A stretch of DNA of 64,000 nucleotides, from positions 186,001 through 250,000 of the forward strand of contig NZ_RSAA01000001.1 in the NCBI RefSeq assembly GCF_003931915.1. Direction: 5' to 3'. Position 1 is the stretch's first letter. Each line of letters begins with the position of its first letter. Below are positions 38,848 through 47,342 of this stretch, in pieces. The notes under the pieces were generated by a model. It had not been told where the DNA came from and did no database searches. It saw only the letters and a list, made by a program, of their open reading frames with translations. This stretch comes from Saccharopolyspora rhizosphaerae (GTDB lineage: Bacteria > Actinomycetota > Actinomycetes > Mycobacteriales > Pseudonocardiaceae). The position numbers and the translations under genes were made by a program.

Positions 38848-38922
38848 AAAACCCTCCCCAGGAACCAGCGGCAGCCACTCGCCGCAGGTCAAGGAACCAA
38901 CCCGACACCACCGCACCTCACC

Positions 38923-38974
38923 CGTGCGGGTGGTGGTGAACACTTCGCGCGAAATGTCAGCCACCACCCGCACG
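38923..38974. terminator. Terminator between the ABC-F and enoyl-CoA hydratase genes
   Basis: CGTGCGGGTGGTGG (38923-38936) and CCACCACCCGCACG (38961-38974) form a perfect 14-base stem. The loop holds an imperfect ACACTTCGCG/CGCGAAATGT dyad. The genes are convergent, so it can act in both directions. Confidence 0.75.
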
Positions 38975-39028
38975 AGTGACCCGGGACGCCGTGCGCCGGC
39001 GTGCCTCGGTGGTGGCGGAGGTCGAGGG

Positions 39029-39802
39029 TCAGCGGCCGGTCCAGGTGTGGGGGGTCTTGTCGAGGAAGGCCCGCACGCCGTTGCGGAAGTCCTGGCTGCC
39101 GAACACCGTGCGCACGAGGTCGTCGCCGTCGGGCATGGTGGCCAGCCGCAACCGCCGCACCGCCTCCTTGGCCGCCCACATCGTCAGCGGCGCGTGGGTG
39201 ACCAGGCGATCGGTCACCGACTCCACGGTGGAGTCCAGTTCGTCGGGTTCGCACAGCTCGGTGAGGAACCCGGCGTCGTGGGCTTCGGTGGCGGTGAACA
39301 TCCGCGCGCGCAGCAACATGTCCTTGGCGCGGGACGGGCCGAGGTGGAACACCAGCATGGAGTAGGTGTTCATCGCCAAGCAGTTGCCCAACGTGCGCGC
39401 CACCGGCACCCCGAAGCGCCCGGTGGTGGTCGAGATCCGCAGGTCGCAGGCCGCGGCCAGCGCGATCCCGGCCCCGACGCAGTAGCCGGAGATCGCCGCG
39501 ACCGTGGGCACGGTGGCCGCCTCCAGGCGCCCGAAGACCTCTTCCATGCGCTGCTCGTAGACCACGCCGTCCTCGCCGCTGGTGAAATCGGCGAACTGGG
39601 CGATGTCGGTGCCGGCGACGAAGGCTTCCTGCCCGGCACCGCGCAACACCACCACCCTGATCTCCGGGTCGGATTCGGCGCGCTCGAGCGCAGCCACCAT
39701 CCCGTCGTACATCGCCCAGCTCATGGCGTTGCGCTGCGCGGGCCGGTTGAACGTCACGTGCAGCACCGGGCCCTCGGCGCTCACCAGCAGTTCATCGGAC
39801 AT
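39029..39802 (-). CDS. Enoyl-CoA hydratase/isomerase family protein
   Basis: This 257-residue crotonase-fold protein has an oxyanion-hole region AGTDIAQF and AAISGYCVGAGIALAAACDLRI, with a later FGVPVARTLGNCL. The catalytic Glu pair of classical hydratases is not clear at the usual positions, so a carnitinyl-CoA-like or isomerase activity is possible. ATG at 39802 overlaps the end of tctA by 11 bases, so it is translated from the same mRNA. It is the last gene of the minus-strand cluster with TctCBA and the CoA-transferase. Confidence 0.85.
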   Translation of the reverse strand: MSDELLVSAEGPVLHVTFNRPAQRNAMSWAMYDGMVAALERAESDPEIRVVVLRGAGQEAFVAGTDIAQFADFTSGEDGVVYEQRMEEVFGRLEAATVPTVAAISGYCVGAGIALAAACDLRISTTTGRFGVPVARTLGNCLAMNTYSMLVFHLGPSRAKDMLLRARMFTATEAHDAGFLTELCEPDELDSTVESVTDRLVTHAPLTMWAAKEAVRRLRLATMPDGDDLVRTVFGSQDFRNGVRAFLDKTPHTWTGR

Positions 39803-41294
39803 CGGCGTGTTCCTTCCTGCCCGCGCGGCGGCGGGCCAGCAGTGGGGTGGCGAGCATGGCCGCGGCCAGCAGCAGGAGGACCACGGCGATCGGCTGGGCC
39901 GCCAGCAGCCGCATGTCACCGTCGAAGATCGCTGAGGACTGCACCAGCGCCTTCTCCAGCATTCCGCCGATGACCACCCCGACCACCAGCGGCGCCATGG
40001 GCAGCTCGAGGCGTTTCATCCCGTAGCCGACGAACCCGAAGATCAGCACGAGGAGCACGGAGAAGAAGTTGTTGTCGATGGCGAAGGCGCCGGTGAAGCT
40101 GGTCAGCAGGATCAGCGGGTAGAGGTAGCCGTAGGGCACGCGCAGCAGCTGGGCGAACACCGGCGCCAGGGGGAGGTTGAGCACCAGCAGGATGACGTTG
40201 CCGATGAAGAACGACACCAGCAGACCCCACACCAGGTCGGGTTGCTCGGTGAACAGCAGCGGCCCGGGCTGGATCCCGTAGACCGTCAGCGCCCCCAGCA
40301 GCACCGCGGTGGTCGCCCCGCCGGGGATCCCGAGTGTCAGGGTGGGGATGAAGTTGGCGTTGGCGGCGGCGTTGTTGGCGCTCTCCGGTGCCGCCACACC
40401 CTGGATGGCGCCGTGCCCAAAACGCGCCTTGTGGCCCGAAACGCGTTTTTCCAGCCCGTAGGCCAGGAACGACGCCAACGTCGACCCGGCACCGGGCAGG
40501 GTGCCCAGGGCGAAGCCGATGAGGCTGCCGCGCCCGATCGCCCCCGCCGACTCCCGCACATCAGCGCGGCGGATGACCAGGTCCCGGAAGCCGGCGCGGA
40601 TCGGCCGGGCCCCGCCCACGCGGATCTGGTGCAAGACCTCCCCGACGGCGAAGAGCCCGATCACGACCTCCACGTAGGGGATGCCGGAGAGCAGGTTGAT
40701 GCTGCCGAAGGTGTAGCGGGCCTGCCCGGTGCCGGCGTCGATGCCCACGCAGGCGATGAGCACCCCCACGCAAGCCATCGCCGCGGCACGCAACGTCGAG
40801 CCGGTGGACAGCACCACCATGCTCACCAGCGCCAGCACCATCACCGCCAGGTTCTCCGGGGGCCCGAAGCGCAGCGCCACCTGCGCGATCGGCGGTGCCA
40901 GCGCCGCAAGCAGCACCAGCGAGATGATCGCGGCCACGAACGACCCGATCGCCGCGATCGCCAGCGCCGCACCGGCACGCCCTTGGCGGGCCATCTGGTA
41001 GCCGTCCAAGGTGGTCACCACGCTGGCGGCCTCACCCGGGGTGGACAGCAGCACCGAGGTGATCGTGCCGCCGTACTGGGCGCCGTAGTAGATGCCGGCC
41101 AGCATGATCAACGCCGTGACCGGCTCCACGGTCAGCGTCAACGGGATCAGGATCGCCACACCGGTGGCCGACCCCATCCCCGGCAGCAGCCCGATCACCG
41201 TGCCCAGCACGACCCCGGCCAAGCACCACAGCAGGTTCGTCGGCGTCAACGCCGTCGACGCACCCAGCAGCAGGTTCTCCCACACCACGACCAC
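39792..41294 (-). CDS. tctA: Tripartite tricarboxylate transporter permease, TctA type
   Basis: This 500-residue protein has about 11-12 hydrophobic segments and the TctA hallmarks LLPGMGSATGVAILIPLT, YGAQYGGTITSVLLSTPGEA and LPGAGSTLASFLAYGLEK. It is the large membrane subunit of a TTT system, which takes up carboxylates by ion symport with a periplasmic binding protein. GTG at 41294 follows GGAAGGGG. It lies 10 bases after tctB. Confidence 0.93.
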   Translation of the reverse strand: MVVVWENLLLGASTALTPTNLLWCLAGVVLGTVIGLLPGMGSATGVAILIPLTLTVEPVTALIMLAGIYYGAQYGGTITSVLLSTPGEAASVVTTLDGYQMARQGRAGAALAIAAIGSFVAAIISLVLLAALAPPIAQVALRFGPPENLAVMVLALVSMVVLSTGSTLRAAAMACVGVLIACVGIDAGTGQARYTFGSINLLSGIPYVEVVIGLFAVGEVLHQIRVGGARPIRAGFRDLVIRRADVRESAGAIGRGSLIGFALGTLPGAGSTLASFLAYGLEKRVSGHKARFGHGAIQGVAAPESANNAAANANFIPTLTLGIPGGATTAVLLGALTVYGIQPGPLLFTEQPDLVWGLLVSFFIGNVILLVLNLPLAPVFAQLLRVPYGYLYPLILLTSFTGAFAIDNNFFSVLLVLIFGFVGYGMKRLELPMAPLVVGVVIGGMLEKALVQSSAIFDGDMRLLAAQPIAVVLLLLAAAMLATPLLARRRAGRKEHADVR

Positions 41295-41304
41295 CCCCTT
41301 CCCG

Positions 41305-41814
41305 CTAGAACCCGAAGATCCCGGTCGGCAACGGCACCGCCAGCACCACCGCGAAGATCACCTGCACCACCCCGGCCGCGGCCACCGAGAACCCGACCGC
41401 CGGCAACAGGCTGCGCCCTTCCAGCCAGGTGGAGATCACCAGCACCAGCGCCCCGAACGCGCACACCAGACCCACCACCGGCACCGCCGCCACGGTCACC
41501 GGCAGCAGCACGAACACCCGCCGCAGGATCCACGCGCGCTGCTGCGGAGTGCGCCCGAAGTCATCCACCCCCGCCTGCGACTCGCCCCCCGCCCGCGGCT
41601 CGTCCGAGGGCTCTGGTAGGCGTGTGCGCAGCTGCTGGTGCAGCAGCACCGCCGCCAGCACCGCCAGCAGGCCCCCGGTGGTCAGCGGCACGAAACCCGG
41701 CCCGATGCGGCCCTGCTCACCGAAGACCCCGTACACCGGGGCCGAGACCGCGAAACCCGCGCCCAGCAGCACCAGGCCGGCCATCAACCACACCTGCGCG
41801 CGATCGGTGCTCAT
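41305..41814 (-). CDS. tctB: Tripartite tricarboxylate transporter small subunit, TctB type
   Basis: This 169-residue protein has four predicted transmembrane helices and a hydrophilic acidic loop (about 65-90). TctB sequences are poorly conserved, and the assignment rests on size, topology and position between tctC and tctA. The ATG overlaps the tctC stop (ATGA), a sign of translational coupling. Confidence 0.85.
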   Translation of the reverse strand: MSTDRAQVWLMAGLVLLGAGFAVSAPVYGVFGEQGRIGPGFVPLTTGGLLAVLAAVLLHQQLRTRLPEPSDEPRAGGESQAGVDDFGRTPQQRAWILRRVFVLLPVTVAAVPVVGLVCAFGALVLVISTWLEGRSLLPAVGFSVAAAGVVQVIFAVVLAVPLPTGIFGF

Positions 41815-42779
41815 CTGCTCACCACCTGCTCCACCTCGCCTTGCGCGTGGGCCAGGTAGGCCCCGAACTCGGGCCCGAACGCGGGCCGGGCCTGCAGGAA
41901 CTCCGAGGCCACGTAGTCGCGGTAGGCCGGGGAGTCGACGAAGCGCCGCGCCGCCTCGACCCAGTACTGCTCGGCCTGCGGGTGCAGCCCGCCCGGTGCG
42001 ATCACCCCGCGGAACTGCGCGAAGGCCACGTCCACCCCCTGCTCCAGGGAGGTGGGGATGTCGGCGAGTTCGGGGTAGGTGTAGCGCTGCTCGGCGAACA
42101 CGCACAGCGCCTTGAGCTCCCCGGCGCGCAGCTGACCGATGACTTCGCTGGGGTTGAGCGAGGCCAGCTCGACCTGACCGCCCAGCACCGCGGCCATCGA
42201 CTCGCCGCCGCCTTCGTAGGGCACGGTGTCCAGGTCGGCTCCGGTGGTGGCGCGGATCTGGGAGAACACCACCGCGTCCGGGCCCATCGCTCCCGAGATC
42301 GCCGCCAGCACACGCCGCGTGCGCGCTTGCGCGACCGCATCAGCGCAGCTGGTGATGGGGGAGTCGGGGCGGGCCACCAGCAGCGTGTAGTCATCGCCGA
42401 GCTTGACGACCGGGGTGAACGAGCGGTGCGAGAAGGCCACCTCCACCGAAGCCGGCAGCGACAACAGCGAGGTTTCGGTGGCCAGCAGGTAGTTCGGCGA
42501 ACCGGCCTTGCCCAGCAGGTAGGAGTAGCCGACCGCGCCTTGGCCGCCTTCGCGGTTGTCGACGTTGACCGACAGTCCCGGGGTCACCGACACCAGCCCG
42601 TCGGCCACCGCGCGCCCGGCGATGTCACTGCCGCCGCCTGCGGCGAAGGGCACGACCATCGTCACCGGCCCGGCCGGCGCGCGCGCCCCGGCGGCGTCCT
42701 GCGAGGCCGGCGCGTCAGAACACCCGGCCAGCACCCCGGAGGCCACCAGCAGGGCCGTGATCACCGACAACGCGCGCAT
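41811..42779 (-). CDS. tctC: Tripartite tricarboxylate transporter substrate-binding lipoprotein, TctC type
   Basis: This 322-residue protein has a lipoprotein signal peptide ending in LAGC (C20) and a TctC fold (VTMVVPFAAGGGSDIAGRA, then GGGESMAAVLGGQVE). It would capture a carboxylate outside the membrane and deliver it to TctAB. The ligand pocket residues cannot be read for a specific compound. It is 34 bases after the CoA-transferase gene, so all five minus-strand genes form one unit. Confidence 0.93.
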   Translation of the reverse strand: MRALSVITALLVASGVLAGCSDAPASQDAAGARAPAGPVTMVVPFAAGGGSDIAGRAVADGLVSVTPGLSVNVDNREGGQGAVGYSYLLGKAGSPNYLLATETSLLSLPASVEVAFSHRSFTPVVKLGDDYTLLVARPDSPITSCADAVAQARTRRVLAAISGAMGPDAVVFSQIRATTGADLDTVPYEGGGESMAAVLGGQVELASLNPSEVIGQLRAGELKALCVFAEQRYTYPELADIPTSLEQGVDVAFAQFRGVIAPGGLHPQAEQYWVEAARRFVDSPAYRDYVASEFLQARPAFGPEFGAYLAHAQGEVEQVVSR

Positions 42780-42813
42780 CGCTCCTCCTCGAGCTCACCG
42801 GTCGCGCCACTGC

Positions 42814-44022
42814 TCAGGGCTCGGCGACGACTCCTTCGCGCACCAGCCCTGCGATCTCGTCCTCGGCCAGCCCCAGCTCGGCCAGCACCTCACCGGTGTG
42901 CGCGCCCAGCACCGGCCCCGCGGCCACCCGCTGCGGCGGGGTGTCCGACAGCCGCATCGGCGAGCCGATCTGACGCACCGGGCCCAACTGCGGGTGCGGG
43001 GCGTCCCAGAAGAAGTCGCGTTCGGTGAGGTGCTCGTCGGTGAAGACCTCACCGGTCTCGGCGATCGGCGCGCACGGCACCCCCGCGGCCACCAGCGCCT
43101 CCACGACCGCCTCGGTGCCCCAGCCACTCGTGGTGCGCTCGATCGCGGCGATCAGCTCGTCGCGGTGGTGGTAGCGGTCGTAGGAGGAGCCGTAGCGCTC
43201 GTCGTCGAGCAGCTCCTCCAACCCCAGAGCCCGGCAGAACGCAGGCCAGGTCTTGGTGGTGGTGGCACCGACGGTCACCCACCCGTCCTTGCTGCGCACC
43301 GCCTGGTACGGAGCGCTGTTCTGATGCGCCGAACCGTGCTTGCGGCCGCTTTCGCCGGTGGCGAAGTAGGTTCCTGCCTCCCACACCGCCAGCGACGCGC
43401 CGGCTTCGAACAACGACACGTCGGCGAACTGCCCACTCCCGGTGCGCTGCCGCGCCTGCAACCCGGCCATCGCGCTCATCGCCGCGTACAACCCGCACAC
43501 CAGGTCGCACACCGGCACGCCGACCTTGACCGGGGCGCCACCGGGCTCGCCGGTGATGCTCATCAGCCCGGCACGCGCCTGGGCCATGATGTCCAGGCCC
43601 GGCTGGGTGGCCAGCGGACCGTCCTGGCCCCAGCCCGACACCGCGACGTAGACCAGTCGCGGGTAGCGCTCGCGCACCACCTCGGGTGCGAACCCCAGCG
43701 AGCGCAGCGCACCTGGGCGCAGGTTCTCGATGAGCACATCAGCAGAGGCCAGCAGGTCGCCGAGCAGCTGCTTGCCGCGCTCGGTCTTGAGGTCCAGCGC
43801 CACCGAACGCTTGTTGCGGTTGAGTCGCACGAAGGGGGAGGAGTGGCCCTCCAGGAACGGGCCGGTCTGGCGCACCGGGTCACCGCCGGCGGGGTTTTCC
43901 ACCTTCACCACGTCAGCGCCCAGGTCGGCCAGCTGCATCGCCGCGTACGGCGCTGCCATGAACGCGCCGATCTCGACCACACGCACACCAGCCAGCGGGG
44001 CTGACTCTGATCGGGTACTCAA
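42814..44022 (-). CDS. Class III (CaiB/BaiF) CoA-transferase
   Basis: This 402-residue family III CoA-transferase has an N-terminal VRVVEIGAFMAAPYAAMQLADLGA and the catalytic Asp D144 in GLDIMAQA, which forms a mixed anhydride with the acid. These enzymes move CoA between carboxylic acids and acyl-CoA. With the adjacent TTT transporter and an enoyl-CoA hydratase it would activate the imported acid. TTG at 44022 has GGGAGG six bases upstream. It is divergent from a GntR gene. Confidence 0.9.
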   Translation of the reverse strand: MSTRSESAPLAGVRVVEIGAFMAAPYAAMQLADLGADVVKVENPAGGDPVRQTGPFLEGHSSPFVRLNRNKRSVALDLKTERGKQLLGDLLASADVLIENLRPGALRSLGFAPEVVRERYPRLVYVAVSGWGQDGPLATQPGLDIMAQARAGLMSITGEPGGAPVKVGVPVCDLVCGLYAAMSAMAGLQARQRTGSGQFADVSLFEAGASLAVWEAGTYFATGESGRKHGSAHQNSAPYQAVRSKDGWVTVGATTTKTWPAFCRALGLEELLDDERYGSSYDRYHHRDELIAAIERTTSGWGTEAVVEALVAAGVPCAPIAETGEVFTDEHLTERDFFWDAPHPQLGPVRQIGSPMRLSDTPPQRVAAGPVLGAHTGEVLAELGLAEDEIAGLVREGVVAEP

Positions 44023-44081
44023 TCCACGCCTCCCACTCCACCGGGCGCTGCCGCGACTACCGTGATCGGCATCACCTGACT

Positions 44082-44092
44082 TTTGTCTACAG
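44082..44092. promoter_or_regulatory. Possible GntR operator in the CoA-transferase/GntR gap
   Basis: TTTGTCTACAG resembles the TTGTCAACA core of the GntR operators at 21-26 kb, and GTC.AC halves are the usual GntR pattern. It lies between the two divergent starts. A CTGAC/GTCAG pair (44077-44081 and 44095-44099) flanks it. It is a weak palindrome, so the call is tentative. Confidence 0.35.
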
Positions 44093-44176
44093 CAGTCAGA
44101 TCATGGCTGACAAGCTCGACGCACCAGGTTGCTCCGGCCGAGGCAATAGGATCGCGCCGAGCACCGAAGGAGAAAC

Positions 44177-44932
44177 GTGACCGGATCCCTGGACAACACC
44201 AGCAGCGCCCCGCACATCGTCGAGCCACCCAGCCTCGTCGAACTCGCCGCCACGACCCTGCGCCGCATGATCGTCGGCGGCGACCTGCTGTGCGGACAAC
44301 GCATCGTGGAAAACCGGCTCACCGGCCAGCTCGGCATCTCCCGCCCACCCCTGCGCGAAGCCCTGCGCCTGCTGGAGAACGAAGGCCTCGTGCGCCAAGT
44401 CCCCCGCAAGGGCGTGATCGTCACCCCGCTGACGCTGCACGACATCTACGAGATCTGCACCCTGCGCGCCGAGTTCGAACGCATGGCCATCCGCCTGGGC
44501 GTGCCGGTCACCGACCCCGCCCGGCGCCAGCGCTGCCAGCAAGCCCTCAACGCCATGGCCACCGCCGCCCAGACCGGCGACCGCCCCGCCTACCTGGAAC
44601 GCTCCTTCGAGTTCCACGTCTCCGTGGTCGGCCTGTCCGGCCTGGCCCGCCTCGAAGAGGCCTACCGCTCCCTGCAACTGCAGATGATGCTGTCGATGGC
44701 GCTCAACCGGCGCGCCCGCGAAGACCACGAGAGCCTCGACGGCGACGTGGCCCGCCACGCCCACCTGCTGGAGATCATCGACACCGGCGACCCCCACGCC
44801 GTCCTCGACGAACTCGCCACCCACGGCGACCGCAGCTTCCTCGACGGCATCGAGGACAAAGTGGACGGACACACCGACGTCGCGCTCACCTGGCTCGCCC
44901 AGCAGCGCACCACCGGAAAGGAACACCGTTGA
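44177..44932 (+). CDS. GntR-family regulator, FCD type
   Basis: This 251-residue protein has a winged helix (about 17-80; RIVENRLTGQLGISRPPLREALRLLENEGLV) and an FCD domain (about 90-225). GTG at 44177 has GAAGGAG upstream. It is divergent from the TTT/CoA-transferase operon and probably controls it. The stop overlaps the TTG start of the carbonic-anhydrase-like gene (TTGA), so that protein is coupled to the regulator. Confidence 0.9.
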   Translation: MTGSLDNTSSAPHIVEPPSLVELAATTLRRMIVGGDLLCGQRIVENRLTGQLGISRPPLREALRLLENEGLVRQVPRKGVIVTPLTLHDIYEICTLRAEFERMAIRLGVPVTDPARRQRCQQALNAMATAAQTGDRPAYLERSFEFHVSVVGLSGLARLEEAYRSLQLQMMLSMALNRRAREDHESLDGDVARHAHLLEIIDTGDPHAVLDELATHGDRSFLDGIEDKVDGHTDVALTWLAQQRTTGKEHR

Positions 44933-45453
44933 ACGACCCGCTGACCGTGACCGTCGACGACATCACCCCCCAGATCCACCCCGAGGCCTTCATCGCCCCC
45001 GGCACCAGCCTCATCGGCCGCGTCGACATCGCCGCACAGGCCAGCATCTGGTACGGCGCCGTGCTGCGCGGCGACCAGGAGGACATCACCATCGGAGCCT
45101 CCACCAACGTCCAGGACGGCACCGTCATCCACGCCGACCCCGGCTTCCCCGCCCACATCCACCCCGAGGTCACCGTCGGCCACCGCGCCGTCCTGCACGG
45201 CTGCACCGTCGAATCCGGCAGCCTCATCGGCATGGGCTCCGTCGTGCTCAACGGCGCCCGCATCGGCGCCGGATCACTCGTGGCCGCCGGCGCCGTGGTC
45301 CTCGAAGGCACCGAGGTCCCACCCGGCTCCCTGGTCGCCGGCACCCCCGGCAAGGTCCGCCGCGAACTCAGCGACGACGAACAAGCCGCCCTCAAGCTCT
45401 CCGTCGAGCAATACCTCAACCTCGCCGCCAAGCACCGCAACACCCTCGGCTGA
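44929..45453 (+). CDS. Gamma-carbonic anhydrase-like hexapeptide protein
   Basis: This 174-residue left-handed beta-helix protein has the three zinc His of gamma-carbonic anhydrases (H68 in VIHAD, H85 in VGHRA and H90 in VLHGC). It may hydrate CO2 or act on a metabolite; many short members lack measured activity. TTG at 44929 overlaps the stop of the GntR gene and has GGAAAGGA seven bases upstream. A strong hairpin follows the gene. Confidence 0.82.
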   Translation: MNDPLTVTVDDITPQIHPEAFIAPGTSLIGRVDIAAQASIWYGAVLRGDQEDITIGASTNVQDGTVIHADPGFPAHIHPEVTVGHRAVLHGCTVESGSLIGMGSVVLNGARIGAGSLVAAGAVVLEGTEVPPGSLVAGTPGKVRRELSDDEQAALKLSVEQYLNLAAKHRNTLG

Positions 45454-45461
45454 GGCCAGCA

Positions 45462-45540
45462 CGCCGGAGCGGCAGGCCGCGGTGGCGGGAGCAGCGGCGA
45501 TCTCGCCGCGGATCCGTCGCCGCGGCCTGCCGCTCCGGCG
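45462..45540. terminator. Large GC-rich terminator after the gamma-carbonic anhydrase gene
   Basis: Two perfect 21-base arms (45462-45482 with 45520-45540) enclose a 37-base loop that has its own CGGCGA/TCGCCG stem. It lies 9 bases after the stop and before a convergent gene. The remaining bases to 45674 hold no gene. Confidence 0.75.
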
Positions 45541-45674
45541 AGAACGGGACGCTGCAGAAGGCGATCAGCACGCCGCCGGTTTCCGCGCTCGTCGAACACG
45601 AGGCCCTCCGCCGGCGAACCCACTGCTGATCGACCACCAGCGCTGCAACACGGACTCTGCCGAACGCCGCGCGA

Positions 45675-46439
45675 TCAGCGCTTGCGGCCGGAGACGACCG
45701 TGGCATCCAGGTCCTCCCGCCGCGAGATCCGAGGCACGAGACCGGCCGCGCTCATCAACTCTGCGGTCCGCTCGGCCTGCTCCTGCGAGGTCTCCACCAG
45801 CAGCACACCCCCGGCCGCGAGCCAGTGCGGTGCCTCGGTGATCACCCGGGCTTGCACAGCCAGCCCGTCGAGGCCTCCGTCCAGAGCGGTGCGCGGTTCG
45901 TGATCGCGGGCCTCCGGCGGCATCAGCGCCACCGCGTCGCTGGGCACGTAGGGAGCGTTGGCGGTGACCACCCGGACCCGCCCGGCCCACCGGTCGGGCA
46001 GGGGAGTGAACAGATCACCCGTGCCCACCTGAGCACCGGGCAGGTTCAGCTGCGCGCACCGGGTGGCGCGCTCGTCGACGTCGAGCGCCCACACCCGCGC
46101 CTCCGGACGTTCGGCGCGCACCGCGGCGGCCACCGCCGCCGTCCCGCAGCAGACGTCCACCACCACATCACCGGCACCGACGTGCTCCACCGCGAGCTCC
46201 ACGAGGTGCTCGGTGCGCCGGCGGGGCACGAAAACCCCTGGCAGCACCGCGATCCGCAGCCCGCGGAAGCACGCCCAACCCACCACCTGCTCCAGCGGCA
46301 ACCCCGACTCGCGCGCCGCCAGCAACTCGCCCAACCGCTCGCAGTCCTCACCGGCCTCGGCGGTCAGCAGCTCGGCCTCGTCCTCGGCGAACACGCACCC
46401 CGCCGCCCGCAACCGGGCCACCACCGCATCCCGCGACAT
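45675..46439 (-). CDS. PrmC/HemK-related glutamine methyltransferase-like protein
   Basis: This 254-residue class I methyltransferase has the extended N-terminal helical domain and motif I VVVDVCCGTAAVA. The catalytic motif reads NAPYVP, where PrmC has NPPY. Such variants form a PrmC-related subgroup whose target (release factor Gln or another protein) is not settled. ATG at 46439 is chosen; a GTG at 46487 would add 16 residues that look less natural. The hydrophobic cluster around GGLDGLAVQARVI follows the family. Confidence 0.8.
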   Translation of the reverse strand: MSRDAVVARLRAAGCVFAEDEAELLTAEAGEDCERLGELLAARESGLPLEQVVGWACFRGLRIAVLPGVFVPRRRTEHLVELAVEHVGAGDVVVDVCCGTAAVAAAVRAERPEARVWALDVDERATRCAQLNLPGAQVGTGDLFTPLPDRWAGRVRVVTANAPYVPSDAVALMPPEARDHEPRTALDGGLDGLAVQARVITEAPHWLAAGGVLLVETSQEQAERTAELMSAAGLVPRISRREDLDATVVSGRKR

Positions 46440-46502
46440 CACCAGCACAACCCCCCGAACTCGTCCCACACCGATCCTCGCACCCACCCGCTGAGCGAAA
46501 AT

Positions 46503-46534
46503 GTCTGCCGTGACCCCGAGGGATCACGGCAGAC
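46503..46534 (-). terminator. Terminator after the 37-residue gene
   Basis: GTCTGCCGTGA (46503-46513) pairs with TCACGGCAGAC (46524-46534). On the minus strand the stem is followed by ATTTTC, a U-rich tail. It lies 35 bases after the stop of the small gene, which supports a real, separate transcript. Confidence 0.75.
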
Positions 46535-46568
46535 GAGAAGTCACGTGTTCGGTTGTGCGCTCAGCCCC

Positions 46569-46682
46569 TCAGCCGCGCGGGTGGCGCGTCATGTGGGTCT
46601 GCGAGCGGGGGTGGCGCATTTGCGCGCGGGCACGTTCGAGTTCCCGCGTGAAACCGCCCAACCAGCGAACCATGCTTGCCAT
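46569..46682 (-). CDS. Small basic protein, 37 residues
   Basis: The frame starts at an ATG (46682) preceded by GGAGGA at ideal spacing (about 7 bases) and reads MASMVRWLGGFTRELERARA, then a His/Arg-rich end. It ends with TGA at 46569. A first part with possible amphipathic helix (VRWLGGFTRELERARAQM) and a basic tail would suit membrane or nucleic acid contact. A terminator follows. A TTGACA occurs upstream on the same strand. I do not recognise a family. It lies between the PrmC-like and zinc-ribbon genes. Confidence 0.6.
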   Translation of the reverse strand: MASMVRWLGGFTRELERARAQMRHPRSQTHMTRHPRG

Positions 46683-46916
46683 AGGGCGTCCTCCATACTG
46701 CTCTCAAGGGACTTCATGTGGAGTTGACGGTGTTCCCGCTCGTTGTCAACACCCGGATACGCGGACACCCGTTTCTCCGGTCGAGTACGTACCCGTCACC
46801 CGGCATGTCGTCGCAGGTCGTCCGCGTGTTTCAAGCGTGACATAACAGAATGGTCACAACAATGAGCGGACGGTCACACCCCTCCCAGCGACCCCCGGGG
46901 CCACGCCTCGTGACGA

Positions 46917-47177
46917 TCAGCCCGGGTGCGCCCCCACGGTGTCCCGCAACTCACCGGCCACCGCCACGTCCGACTGACGCGCACAGTGAGCACAGCAGAA
47001 GAACCGCCCGCTGGCCTCCACACCGTGCCCCAGGATCCGGCACCCGCAGTGCTCGCACTGAGGCGCCAAACGCTGGGCCGCGCACTCGAACGAATCGAAC
47101 GTGTGCACCCCGCCGCCCACGGTGCGCACCTCGAAACTCATCCAGTAGTCGTTACCGCAGACCTCGCAGGTCCCCAT
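46917..47177 (-). CDS. Cys-rich zinc-ribbon protein, metallothionein-like
   Basis: This 86-residue protein has CEVCG at residue 4, then SFECAAQ, CEHCGCRILGHGV and FFCCAHCARQ. The nine Cys and several His suggest two metal sites. Similar short actinobacterial proteins are annotated as metallothionein-like or zinc-ribbon proteins. ATG at 47177 has GGAGG nine bases upstream. It is divergent from the GH38 gene, 165 bases away. Whether it stores metal or binds nucleic acid is unknown. Confidence 0.8.
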   Translation of the reverse strand: MGTCEVCGNDYWMSFEVRTVGGGVHTFDSFECAAQRLAPQCEHCGCRILGHGVEASGRFFCCAHCARQSDVAVAGELRDTVGAHPG

Positions 47178-47342
47178 GACGAACCGCCTCCACAACGCGA
47201 TGACGAGCCAACATCGCGAGCATGCGGCCTCACCCCACCCCCGGCAACCGCACACCACCAAGATCCACCCCTGGCGCGCCGCCGGGCCGAGCCAGCATGA
47301 TCACACACCACACCACAGCACCGAAGCACCCGGAGCCGCACC

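Noticed and set aside
46744-46753. TTGTCAACAC as a fourth GntR operator
   Set aside because: It is not a palindrome and lies far from the regulon. On the minus strand it reads TTGACAA, possibly a -35 element of the small gene.
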